Positions 52,132-60,281 of a DNA stretch of 64,000 bases are shown here, one piece after another. The DNA is taken from assembly GCF_019226825.1 (NCBI RefSeq), contig NZ_CP076642.1, positions 310,001 through 374,000 of the forward strand, read 5' to 3'. Position numbers and translations under genes: made by a program. Position 1 is the first letter of the stretch. Each line of letters begins with the position of its first letter. The notes beneath the pieces are model-generated. The model searched no databases and was not told the DNA's origin. It saw only the letters and a list, made by a program, of their open reading frames with translations. Source of the stretch: Vibrio ostreae. GTDB taxonomy: Bacteria > Pseudomonadota > Gammaproteobacteria > Enterobacterales > Vibrionaceae.

Positions 52132-52665
52132 TTACGCCACTGGCGTTGTTTCAAACATACCAAAGTCACAGCCTTCTTCTGCCGCACTCTGTGTTTGAAC
52201 TGCTTTGGTCTTAACGTCGTAGCCAAGACTTTGCGCAATTTGATCCATTGCGCCAGCGAACCAACCAGTAAACATATAGTCAACCTTGCGGTTCACTTTG
52301 CCGTACTGATATACAAATGCTGAGTTGTCGAGACGAACTTTTGCAACACCTGCGGCGATATCCAGCTCTTCCGTAGTGAAGATACCCCAACCGCGCTGAG
52401 ACAGACGTTTCATGTAGTGAGCGAAGATCTCTTCACCAACCAGGCCATGCTCTTCAGCTTCTTTTTCACACCAGTAGTAAGCTGATTTGTAACCGGCTTT
52501 ATACAGAATCTCTGCGTAGCGGTCCGGACCCAGCTCTTCTTCGATCGCCATGTGGTTATTGACAAAGAAATGGCGAGGAACATATAGCATCGGCAGAGCG
52601 TCGGTGGTCCAAACGCCGGTTTCGTCGTCGACCAGGATTGGCATTTCAGGTGCATGTACACTCAT
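52132..52665 (-). CDS. DUF5943-like protein of the betaine cluster
   Basis: A 177-residue soluble protein. It contains a V4R (4-vinyl-reductase-like) region (MLYVPRHFFVNNHMAIEEELGPDRYAEILYKAGYKSAYYWCEKEAEEHG) and a C-terminal VYQYGKVNRKVDYMFTGWFAGAMDQIAQSLGYDVK. The same gene travels between the M19 peptidase-like and dgcA genes in Pseudomonas (as I recall for the PA5396-PA5399 group). Its role in betaine use is unclear. It lies in the operon between the dipeptidase-like gene and dgcA. Confidence 0.8.
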   Translation of the reverse strand: MSVHAPEMPILVDDETGVWTTDALPMLYVPRHFFVNNHMAIEEELGPDRYAEILYKAGYKSAYYWCEKEAEEHGLVGEEIFAHYMKRLSQRGWGIFTTEELDIAAGVAKVRLDNSAFVYQYGKVNRKVDYMFTGWFAGAMDQIAQSLGYDVKTKAVQTQSAAEEGCDFGMFETTPVA

Positions 52666-52724
52666 TTCAAATACTCCGTTATTTTAAAATTTGATCAGTT
52701 ATCGATTGTATGTAGTGTGTGAGC

Positions 52725-53702
52725 TTATTCGCCCCACACGTCACCTAAGACGCGAAGCCAGTTCTCGCCCATGATTTTACGAACCTGAGTTTCAGAGAAG
52801 CCGTGTCGTAACAGTGCATCTGTCAGGTTAGGGAACTCACCCAACGTACGGATGCCTTCCGGGTTGATGATCTTGCCAAAGTTCGTCAACCGGCGTGCAT
52901 AGCCTTTATCGTGAGTAAGCCATTCAAAAAACGGCTGGCCATGACCTTGAGTAAAATCGGTCCCGATACCGATTTGGTCTTCGCCAACCAAATTAAATAT
53001 GTAGTCGATTGCTTCGACGTAATCTTCGATTGTTGAGTTGATGCCGTTCTTCAGGAAAGGGGCAAACATAGTGACGCCAACAAAGCCGCCGTGATCGGCA
53101 ATGAATTTCAATTCTTCATCGGATTTGTTGCGTGGATGATCTTTTAGTCCGCTTGGCAGACAGTGGGAGTAACAAACTGGTTTTTTCGACGCTTCAATCA
53201 CTTCACGTGACGTTTTTTCACCGACGTGTGACAGGTCACACATGATGCCGACGCGGTTCATTTCTGCCACGATCTCATGGCCAAAGCCAGACAAGCCGCC
53301 ATCGCGCTCGTAACAACCGGTACCGACCAGGTTCTGGGTGTTGTAACACATCTGTACCACACCGACGCCAAGGTCTTTAAATACTTGTACATAGCCTAAT
53401 TGGTCTTCGAACGCGTGCGCGTTCTGGAACCCCATCATGATGCCGGTTTTACCTTCCTGCTTTGCACGGCGGATATCGCTGGTCGTTTTCACTTTCGTCA
53501 CGATGTCGTTGTTCGCTTCGATCAGATTGTTCATTTCAACGATGTTATTTACAGTGTTCTGGAAACCTTCCCACACTGAGACCGTGCAGTTAGCAGCGGT
53601 CAGTCCGCCTTTACGCATATCTTCAAAAAGCTCGCGATCCCATTTAGCAATCACGAGTCCGTCAATGACGATAGCGTCATCATGCAGTTCCTTTGCGTTC
53701 AT
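52725..53702 (-). CDS. M19 renal-dipeptidase-like protein with altered metal site
   Basis: A 325-residue TIM-barrel protein of the membrane dipeptidase family (M19). The later conserved blocks remain (MCDLSHVGEKTSREVIEASKKPVCYSHCLP, GIGTDFTQGHGQPFFEW, LGEFPNLTDALLRHGFSE, GENWLRVL). The first metal-binding motif, usually DGHND, reads DGLVIAKWD, and the family's EGG region reads GFQNAHAF, so the N-terminal ligands are changed. The same protein begins the dgc operon in Pseudomonas; its substrate is unknown. It follows gbdR after a terminator. Confidence 0.85.
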   Translation of the reverse strand: MNAKELHDDAIVIDGLVIAKWDRELFEDMRKGGLTAANCTVSVWEGFQNTVNNIVEMNNLIEANNDIVTKVKTTSDIRRAKQEGKTGIMMGFQNAHAFEDQLGYVQVFKDLGVGVVQMCYNTQNLVGTGCYERDGGLSGFGHEIVAEMNRVGIMCDLSHVGEKTSREVIEASKKPVCYSHCLPSGLKDHPRNKSDEELKFIADHGGFVGVTMFAPFLKNGINSTIEDYVEAIDYIFNLVGEDQIGIGTDFTQGHGQPFFEWLTHDKGYARRLTNFGKIINPEGIRTLGEFPNLTDALLRHGFSETQVRKIMGENWLRVLGDVWGE

Positions 53703-53825
53703 CTTCTCACCTGGTTATTTGTTCTATGGGCGTATGCTCAGAATAGGTATTCCGGTCATTGAGTAGTGTTCTGAAAACGTCACTCCAAACACCTTTTGCG
53801 TAACTGTGTACGTCGTTTTTTGATA

Positions 53826-53857
53826 AAAAAAAAGCCGCTGCGAGAGAAGCAGCGGCT
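53826..53857 (-). terminator. Terminator between gbdR and the dipeptidase-like gene
   Basis: Stem GCCGCTGC/GCAGCGGC (53834-53856) with a seven-base loop; on the minus strand it is followed by TTTTTTTTTA. It ends gbdR 20 bases after its stop codon and separates it from the dgc operon. Confidence 0.88.
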
Positions 53858-53877
53858 GAGGAGAATTTGGAGGTTTA

Positions 53878-55016
53878 TTAGACCATTACAGACCCATACG
53901 TAGGTTCATATTGTGCCTCATACAGCGAGCGTGACGACTGCAGATCTGACGCTGCCAGAGCGGCAAGATCTGCCTGGGTTGGATCATCTTCCAACTCGGC
54001 ACTCAACAGGGTTGTATTCAGCTCATTATCGTAGTGGCCTAAGCGCTCTGCACGCGGAGAAATGCCGATGTGAATACGATAACATTTACTGAAATGCGGA
54101 GAAGATACAAAGCCACATGCGGTCGCGATGTCGATAATCGACATCGAGGTCTGGCGCAGTAACTGACGTGCTCGGAACAAGCGCAGCTTCAGGTAATATT
54201 TTGACGGCGGGCATTGCAGATATTTCTGGAACAGGCGCTCTAACTGACGACGCGACAAACCGACGTACATAGCCAGCTCATCCAATTCGATGGTCTCTTC
54301 AATGTTTGCTTCCATCAAAGTAATCGCTTCGACCAGCTTCGGCTGAGCAGTGCCCAGCACGTGACGCAGAGGTACACGCTGGAAATCATTTTCGCCACGA
54401 ATTCTGTCGCAAATGAACATTTCAGAAATGCTCGCCGCTAACTCATGGCCGTAGTCCCGTTTGATCATGTTGATCATCATGTCCAGCGGTACAGAACCTC
54501 CGGTACACGTCATACGATCGCGGTCAATCACGAACAGATGGTTTGAGCATACAACTCGTGGGTAGGCTTCCTGTAAAGCCGCAATACACTCCCAGTGTGC
54601 CGCACATTCGTATCCATCCAAAACGCCTGCTTCCGCCAACAGGTACGGACCAGTACACAGGCCACCCAAACGCAATTGCTTACGTGCCAGAGATTGCACC
54701 CAGTTCACCTGACGTCGAGTGAAACTGCGGGTAATGTTTACCCCCCGACTACGATCAAGGTATCCAGCTTGGGCGCTGAACTCATTGATGCATCGGGAGT
54801 AATCTTGATACCGTCACTGGCAGAAACCGGCTCGCCGTCTTCCGTGATGGTGTACCAATCGTACAGCTCTTTGCCGCTAAGCTGGTTAGCCATTCTTAGT
54901 GGTTCAACCGCTGAAGCCAGCGCAAGCATAGTGAAGTTATTCAGCAGTAAAAAACCGATTCGGCCGACTTCTTTCTGCGCGTATCCTTGTCTGAGCGAGT
55001 TTTGTAAAACCGACAT
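53878..55016 (-). pseudogene. gbdR: GbdR-like GlxA/AraC-family activator, broken by a one-base deletion
   Basis: A regulator of glycine betaine catabolism. The N-terminal GATase-1-like (GlxA/DJ-1) sensing domain is in the frame from ATG 55016 (GGAG six bases upstream) and includes VGRIGFLLLNNFTMLALASA; after a frameshift the second frame gives LGGLCTGPYLLAEAGVLDG, FVIDRDRMTCTGGSVPLDMMINMI and a C-terminal AraC helix-turn-helix pair (ELAMYVGLSRRQLERLFQKY, DIATACGFVSSPHFSKCYRI). The break is the C-run 54741-54746 (six; seven expected): adding a base gives LIVVGGVNITRSF. Corrected length is about 379 residues. Probably an error in the data since both halves are well kept. Confidence 0.88.
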
Positions 55017-55621
55017 TGCGCACTCCAATTATATCTAATCATCGTTGTGGAGATTTTAACACTTTGCTAACTGTCCCATTTAGCAGTAACAAAGTAGCAA
55101 CAACCGTACCCAAAAATAAATCTTCTATGATCCAAACAACCGACCATGTCGCAAACTGCTAAGTTATCTGCAGAAAATGTCGCTTATTTTTGTGACTTTG
55201 CCTTTAAAAATTTATTTTTCTTATACGATGATAAATAACTCACGTTTAAAACGGTGCAGACACCCTGCACTGCATTGGTTCACAAGCACTAAGAGAGGGA
55301 AACCAAACTGGTGATTGTTGAAAAGATGTTAACACTTTGTGCTGTAATCGCAAGATTAAAAAAGCGTCGTTTTTAGCTATTTTTATGATTGTGAGTTAGC
55401 GCAAACATTGTATACAAAAGATGCAAAAAAGGGAACCAGATGGTTCCCGAATTGAGTGAAGAAAGAGTGAGTGGATCACTTCACAAGTGGTGCTACGACA
55501 ATACAGAAAGCCCGTTAATCTGTACCGTTTGCACCGTTAAGGACAAATTGAGAGGGTGCTGAGCGTTTCCGCTGGTGAGAGGCACATGACAGGCTCAGCG
55601 GGCTGCCACATACCTTGTTGC
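55017..55621. other. Intergenic stretch with a minus-strand terminator
   Basis: About 600 bases. The left 150 hold the gbdR promoter (AT-rich). At 55426-55448 a hairpin ends the minus-strand transcript. Between that and the stop codon at 55622 there are about 170 bases with no frame, which could be a 3' untranslated region or contain a small RNA. Confidence 0.5.
55423..55448 (-). terminator. Minus-strand terminator downstream of the 100-residue gene
   Basis: Stem GGGAACCA/TGGTTCCC with loop GA (55429-55448 region), followed on the minus strand by CTTTTTTGC. It faces transcripts coming from the gene at 55622-55924. Confidence 0.75.
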
Positions 55622-55924
55622 TTAGTAAAATACTGCTTGGTTAAATACTACCTTGCTCGACTGGCCGCCTTTGCGGTCAGCAGTATAAAAGCCGATGATT
55701 AACTCGTCCTTGTTGAACATGATGTTAGCCAGCGTCGGTAAGTGCATGCTGTTTGCTAACGCCTCGACGGGGTCGATTTGCGACATATGGGAAACTTTTT
55801 CTCTTTTTATAGATATTTCACCGTCCTCAGTCAGCGATGACTCTTCCAGTTCAACCACACAACAATTACCACCTCCAACTCTTTCAATATGAGCTATAAC
55901 AGAAAGGCAGCAACTCAATAACAA
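55622..55924 (-). CDS. Hypothetical protein (up to 100 residues)
   Basis: A frame of 100 codons from TTG 55924 with MLLSCCLSVIAHIERVGGGN, then an acidic segment and MSQIDPVEALANSMHLPTLA and LIIGFYTADRKGGQSSKVVF. Upstream of 55924 an in-frame stop blocks extension, and the start is weak; an alternative ATG lies at the MSQID residue. The C-terminal half is well composed and a terminator lies 170 bases downstream. No domain recognised. Confidence 0.45.
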   Translation of the reverse strand: MLLSCCLSVIAHIERVGGGNCCVVELEESSLTEDGEISIKREKVSHMSQIDPVEALANSMHLPTLANIMFNKDELIIGFYTADRKGGQSSKVVFNQAVFY

Positions 55925-56142
55925 TGAAGATGCATCGTCGATAACACTCCAACACTAATGATACATAAATCACTGTTAATGGTAGTTAATTTGATTTAGA
56001 TCAATTTATACCACAAAATGTACAACTGAGAGGCGGTGTAAAGAGTCCACAACAATAGTGCTGCCTGTTTTTCTGAACCAATCCGTTTACCAATCTGATA
56101 ATCATCGACGGATACCAGAACCTCACTTTTTAAGGTATTTAT

Positions 56143-58059
56143 ATGAGCATTAACCGTAAATTCATTTTGACCATTACCGTTTTAATATGCTTGATCGCTT
56201 TGGTTTTGGTTGGTTATGAGATCCAAACCAGCATTAACCAGGTGAACGGACAGGCCAGCCGACAAAAAGAGCAAGCGATTCAGGAGACGACTCGCTTACT
56301 GAACACCACCAATGACATCATGATGCAGCGGGTCGAGAGCAGCATGAAGTTACTCAAGGAGCGCAGCAAACTGTTAGGCCCTGCACAATTGCAAGGACAA
56401 GAAGCAGTCGCAGGTCAAAACGCACCGGCGCTCTACTTTGGTGACACTAAACAATCGAACAATTACGATCTTGTCGACAGGCTTACCGGTATTATGGGCG
56501 GAACGGCAACGCTGTTTGCGCGCAGTGGTAACGACTTTATTCGAGTGTCCACCAACGTCAAAAAAGACAATCAACGCGCCGTAGGCACTTTACTGTCACG
56601 CAATGGTAAGGCGATGGCGGCGATCACCAGCGGTCAAAGCTATTACGGCATGGTTGATATCCTCGGCCACCCTTATATTTCTGCCTACGAGCCAATCATT
56701 GAGGATAATCAGACCCTTGGCATCTGGTATGTGGGATACCCCGCTAACATGAGCATTGTCACTGACTCCATTGCACAGTCGCGCATTCTCAATCAGGGAT
56801 TCGTCGCGTTATACGACGGTACAGGCCAATTGCGTATGCATTCTGACAACCTCAGTGACGCCCAAATCAAAGCCGCGCTCGACCAGCCTGATGATTGGGT
56901 GATTACACGTTCAGACTATGCACCGTGGAACTATCAGATCGTAACCGCTTACCCGAAAGCTGAAATCTCAGCCATGATCTGGAAAATTTCCATCCAGGGA
57001 GCCGCGACTGTATTGGTGATCAGTTTAGTCATGATAGGGTTTATTACTCTGCTGGTAAGACGCATCGTGGGCAGACCGTTAGCCGTTTATGTTGATGCAA
57101 TTCATAACCTGGCGGATGGCGAAGGTGATCTCACGCAACGTTTCGAGCTGCGTGGTAATGATGAACTCGCCACCATGGCTAAGGGTTTTAATAAGTTGTT
57201 GGATCGCATCCATACCACAATCAAACAGTCAAAAAGCGCTGCAGAAGCTGTCAATCAGTCTGCCGCTCAGTTGATGGCTATCGCAACCCAATCTTATGCA
57301 GCGTCAGAAGCGCAGAATAAGGATACCGAACAGGTTGCTGCAGCATCGCATGAAATGAGCCTTTCGGCGCAAGATATTGCGAAAAATACCACCAATGCGG
57401 AACACAACGCTAACCAGGCGAATCAAGACGTGAGTCGCGTCGGTGAGACTTTGACTCAGACCATTAACAGTATCCAGCATCAGGCGGATACGATTCAAAA
57501 ATCCACTGCGGTGGTAGGAGAACTGGTTGATGCGAGCCACAGCATTGGCAACGTGCTGGGAGTGATTAATGACATCGCTGATCAAACCAACCTGCTGGCA
57601 CTGAATGCCGCTATTGAAGCAGCTCGAGCTGGCGAACAGGGACGCGGCTTTGCCGTAGTCGCTGATGAGGTCCGTTTACTGGCGAGCAGAACCCAGAAAT
57701 CAACAGAAGAAATCCGCGCGATGGTGGCGCGTTTGCAGACCAGCGGTGAAGAAGCCTCAGAGCAGATGACATTGAGCAGCCGCATCGCCGCAGATAATGT
57801 CCAGCAGGCACAGATTGCTGATGATGTCCTGAAAACCGTGCTTGCATCAGTAGCCAACATTTCGCAGCTTAATGCCGAAATCGCCAGTGCTGTGGAACAA
57901 CAGCGGTATGTCGCAGAAGATGTGAGTAAAAACATCAATCAGATCCGTGAAGCCAGTGATCAGAATCTAAACCTGAACAGCGAAACTCAGCAAGCCTGTC
58001 AGACGCTTAAGCAACTGGCCGATAATCTGCACCATCAGCTCTCGCTGTACCGGGTGTAG
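56143..58059 (+). CDS. Methyl-accepting chemotaxis protein with Cache sensor
   Basis: A 638-residue chemoreceptor. An N-terminal helix ([20 protein letters not shown]) and a second one near residue 290 ([19 protein letters not shown]) flank a periplasmic Cache-type sensor (about 35-280; [38 protein letters not shown]). A HAMP domain follows (about 310-365), then the signalling coiled coil with the tip [38 protein letters not shown]. It should signal through CheA/CheW to the flagella. Ligand unknown; the pattern resembles Cache3/Cache2 fusion sensors. The next gene is terminated separately. Confidence 0.9.
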   Translation: MSINRKFILTITVLICLIALVLVGYEIQTSINQVNGQASRQKEQAIQETTRLLNTTNDIMMQRVESSMKLLKERSKLLGPAQLQGQEAVAGQNAPALYFGDTKQSNNYDLVDRLTGIMGGTATLFARSGNDFIRVSTNVKKDNQRAVGTLLSRNGKAMAAITSGQSYYGMVDILGHPYISAYEPIIEDNQTLGIWYVGYPANMSIVTDSIAQSRILNQGFVALYDGTGQLRMHSDNLSDAQIKAALDQPDDWVITRSDYAPWNYQIVTAYPKAEISAMIWKISIQGAATVLVISLVMIGFITLLVRRIVGRPLAVYVDAIHNLADGEGDLTQRFELRGNDELATMAKGFNKLLDRIHTTIKQSKSAAEAVNQSAAQLMAIATQSYAASEAQNKDTEQVAAASHEMSLSAQDIAKNTTNAEHNANQANQDVSRVGETLTQTINSIQHQADTIQKSTAVVGELVDASHSIGNVLGVINDIADQTNLLALNAAIEAARAGEQGRGFAVVADEVRLLASRTQKSTEEIRAMVARLQTSGEEASEQMTLSSRIAADNVQQAQIADDVLKTVLASVANISQLNAEIASAVEQQRYVAEDVSKNINQIREASDQNLNLNSETQQACQTLKQLADNLHHQLSLYRV

Positions 58060-58081
58060 GTAACATCAGTACAACTCTCCA

Positions 58082-58107
58082 AGCGGCCACATATGGTCGC
58101 TTTTTTT
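58082..58107 (+). terminator. Terminator after the chemoreceptor gene
   Basis: Stem GCGGCCA/TGGTCGC with loop CATA (58083-58100; one G-T pair) followed by T7, 23 bases after the stop codon. Confidence 0.75.
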
Positions 58108-58250
58108 ATGGTCGAACTTTGTTCAATACCTCATGCGCCAGGCCAGGCGCTATATTGCCGCGCTTTCATCTGTCCCTTTGTTGTTGTCTCACTGAGTCTA
58201 TCAAGGGTAAACTGAGTGCTAGCAATAAGAAATATAAGGTTTTCTCAGCA

Positions 58251-58970
58251 ATGGTTACGCCGCGCCCAACCGCATCGACGCATAAACAACAAGAAGTACA
58301 ACGCATTATGGCCGCCCTTTCGGCCGCAATAGCCCAGCACAAACTTAAACCGGGTCAGCGTCTGGTCGAAGCGCAGATCGTTACTGCTCTGCAAGCCAAC
58401 CGTAACCATGTGCAGACAGCTCTGCAGCGTCTTGCGCTGCAGCACATTGTCACCATCGAACCCAATCGCGGCGCGATGGTTTCTCAACCGACGGCACAAG
58501 AAGCGCGCGAAGTTTTTGCTGCCAGACGGGTAATCGAACGCGGTATTGTTGAAGATATTACGGCGCAGAAAATGGCCGAACACTGGCCGCAAATTGAGGC
58601 GCACATGCAAGCTGAACAAGCCGCGGTGCAGACCAACGACCGCCGCGCCATTGTCGGTGCCTTGTGTGATTTTCACCGCCTGCTGGCTAACCTGTGCGGG
58701 AATCGTGTCCTGATGGAGATGTTTGACAATTTGATGGTACGCAGTTCACTGATTGTTGCGCTTTATCAGCGGAACGATGTTCCGGCGTGTCAGCACAATG
58801 AACACCAGCAGCTTATTGATGCATTAAAAGCTGGTAATCAATCACAGGCTGTCGCTGTTATGCTGGCGCACCTTGATCATCTGGAAGCGGAATTGGTGTT
58901 GAGCCCGGGTAATGACCAAGAACTTGACCTTGGTGACGCACTCAGCCAAGCGCCTGTAACGCCAGATTAA
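58251..58970 (+). CDS. GntR-family (FCD) transcriptional regulator
   Basis: A 239-residue regulator: winged helix KQQEVQRIMAALSAAIAQHKLKPGQRLVEAQIVTALQANRNHVQTAL and an FCD-type all-helical ligand domain with EVFAARRVIERGIVEDITAQ and ALCDFHRLLANLCGNRVLMEMFDNL. The His residues in DFHRLLA and DHLEAEL are consistent with metal-linked ligand binding. ATG 58251 gives normal length; 44 residues of upstream frame are unlike protein. It is convergent with the amidohydrolase gene and is the likely regulator of the amidohydrolase/ABC importer set. Confidence 0.83.
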   Translation: MVTPRPTASTHKQQEVQRIMAALSAAIAQHKLKPGQRLVEAQIVTALQANRNHVQTALQRLALQHIVTIEPNRGAMVSQPTAQEAREVFAARRVIERGIVEDITAQKMAEHWPQIEAHMQAEQAAVQTNDRRAIVGALCDFHRLLANLCGNRVLMEMFDNLMVRSSLIVALYQRNDVPACQHNEHQQLIDALKAGNQSQAVAVMLAHLDHLEAELVLSPGNDQELDLGDALSQAPVTPD

Positions 58971-58983
58971 GCAGCCGATAAAG

Positions 58984-59021
58984 AGAAACAGCGGGGAAAA
59001 TGCTATTCCCCGCTGTTTCTC
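58984..59021. terminator. Bidirectional terminator between regulator and amidohydrolase genes
   Basis: Stem AAACAGCGGGGAA/TTCCCCGCTGTTT with a seven-base loop between two convergent genes. It is about 14 bases from each stop codon. Confidence 0.8.
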
Positions 59022-59033
59022 CTCCCTACACAT

Positions 59034-60281
59034 TTAAAGCGGATGATGTAAGTTCACCTGCGGCCTAGTAAACGTTATCCGGCCGCGTTTGATCGCCATA
59101 ACGGGTGCTTGTACAGTTGCGACCACATCCGCTTGACTGAGCGCGTCAAAAAAGACCGCATCGGCCACCTTACCGACTCCGATCCCGTAGTGTTGCAGTT
59201 TCATCAGCTTTGCCGAATCCCCTGAAATCCATTCAAAACACTGACTCAGCTCCGCGGGTGTCGCCAACTGAGCGACATTGGCATACAGATTCGCCTGCCT
59301 GACCTGAGAAGCATCACCGTAAGGCGTAAACGGGTTCTCAACGTTATTGGTCGAAATGGAACAGCACACGCCCTGCTTACTCAGCGGTAACAGCGGTGCA
59401 ACACCACGCGGCACCAAATGGTCAAACTCGCGTCCGTTGAGAAATAAATCGGTGCTCGGCAACGCCGTTAACCGGACGCCTGCTTGTGCCATTTCCTGCG
59501 CCAGCTCTTGTAACTCAGCCGGTTTGACTGCCGACAGCTTAGTCACATGGCCCACCGTTACCCGGCCCTGATAACCAAATTCACGCGTCATTTCCATCAC
59601 ATATGGTAGTGTCATGGTTGAACTGTCGAGGTCAAAATCGAGATGAAAATCGAGATCGACATCATACTGAGTGGCCAGGCTAAACAGCGTTCTGACTTGC
59701 TGCTCAGGATCACTGTCGGTATAGGGGCAACCACCGAGCAAATCGGCGCCCTGCTCCAGCGCCTGCACCAGCAACTCGTAAGTCCCCGGATTATTATGCA
59801 GCCCCTCCTGAGGAAATACACACAGCTCGAGGCTCAGCGCCCAGGCATAATCCTGTTTGAGCTGCTTTATAGCCTCGAACCCGGTGAGGCCGACGACAGG
59901 GTCTATCTCGACATGGGTCCGCATATAGCTGGTGCCCTGGGTGATGGCCTTTTCCAGTACCCGTTTACCTCGCTGGTACACATCCTGGTAGGTAAAGCTT
60001 TTCTTCAGCTGTGATGTCTGTTCAATCGCTTCTTGCAGTGTGCTGTGCTGCAGCCGGCAACGTGACACCGTACACGCTTTATCGAGATGAACATGAGTTT
60101 CGACCAGGCCTGGCAGCATGAGTTGCCCTTGGGCATCAATCACAGTTGCTGCACTAAATGAGCTCACATCTGTCTCGTTTTGCGGCTCAAAAGCGGTGAA
60201 ATATCCCTCGCGGATAAACGCGCAGCTAAGCGTTGACTGCCCTTCTAAACGACAATTTATCACTACGGTATCTGCTTGCAT
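59034..60281 (-). CDS. Amidohydrolase, cytosine deaminase-like
   Basis: A 415-residue TIM-barrel hydrolase of the CodA-like branch of the amidohydrolase superfamily. It has VETHVHLDKACTVSRC (HxH metal motif), RTHVEIDPVVG, LDFHLDFDLDSST (third His), VTVGHVTKLSA (fourth His) and CCSISTNNVENPFTPYGD at the place of the final motif. The last one normally presents an Asp (as in HDDVFDP of CodA); here it is TNNVENP. It directly adjoins the fused ABC transporter gene (overlapping start at 60281), so it likely acts on the imported compound, perhaps a nucleobase or amide. Exact substrate unknown. Confidence 0.8.
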   Translation of the reverse strand: MQADTVVINCRLEGQSTLSCAFIREGYFTAFEPQNETDVSSFSAATVIDAQGQLMLPGLVETHVHLDKACTVSRCRLQHSTLQEAIEQTSQLKKSFTYQDVYQRGKRVLEKAITQGTSYMRTHVEIDPVVGLTGFEAIKQLKQDYAWALSLELCVFPQEGLHNNPGTYELLVQALEQGADLLGGCPYTDSDPEQQVRTLFSLATQYDVDLDFHLDFDLDSSTMTLPYVMEMTREFGYQGRVTVGHVTKLSAVKPAELQELAQEMAQAGVRLTALPSTDLFLNGREFDHLVPRGVAPLLPLSKQGVCCSISTNNVENPFTPYGDASQVRQANLYANVAQLATPAELSQCFEWISGDSAKLMKLQHYGIGVGKVADAVFFDALSQADVVATVQAPVMAIKRGRITFTRPQVNLHHPL

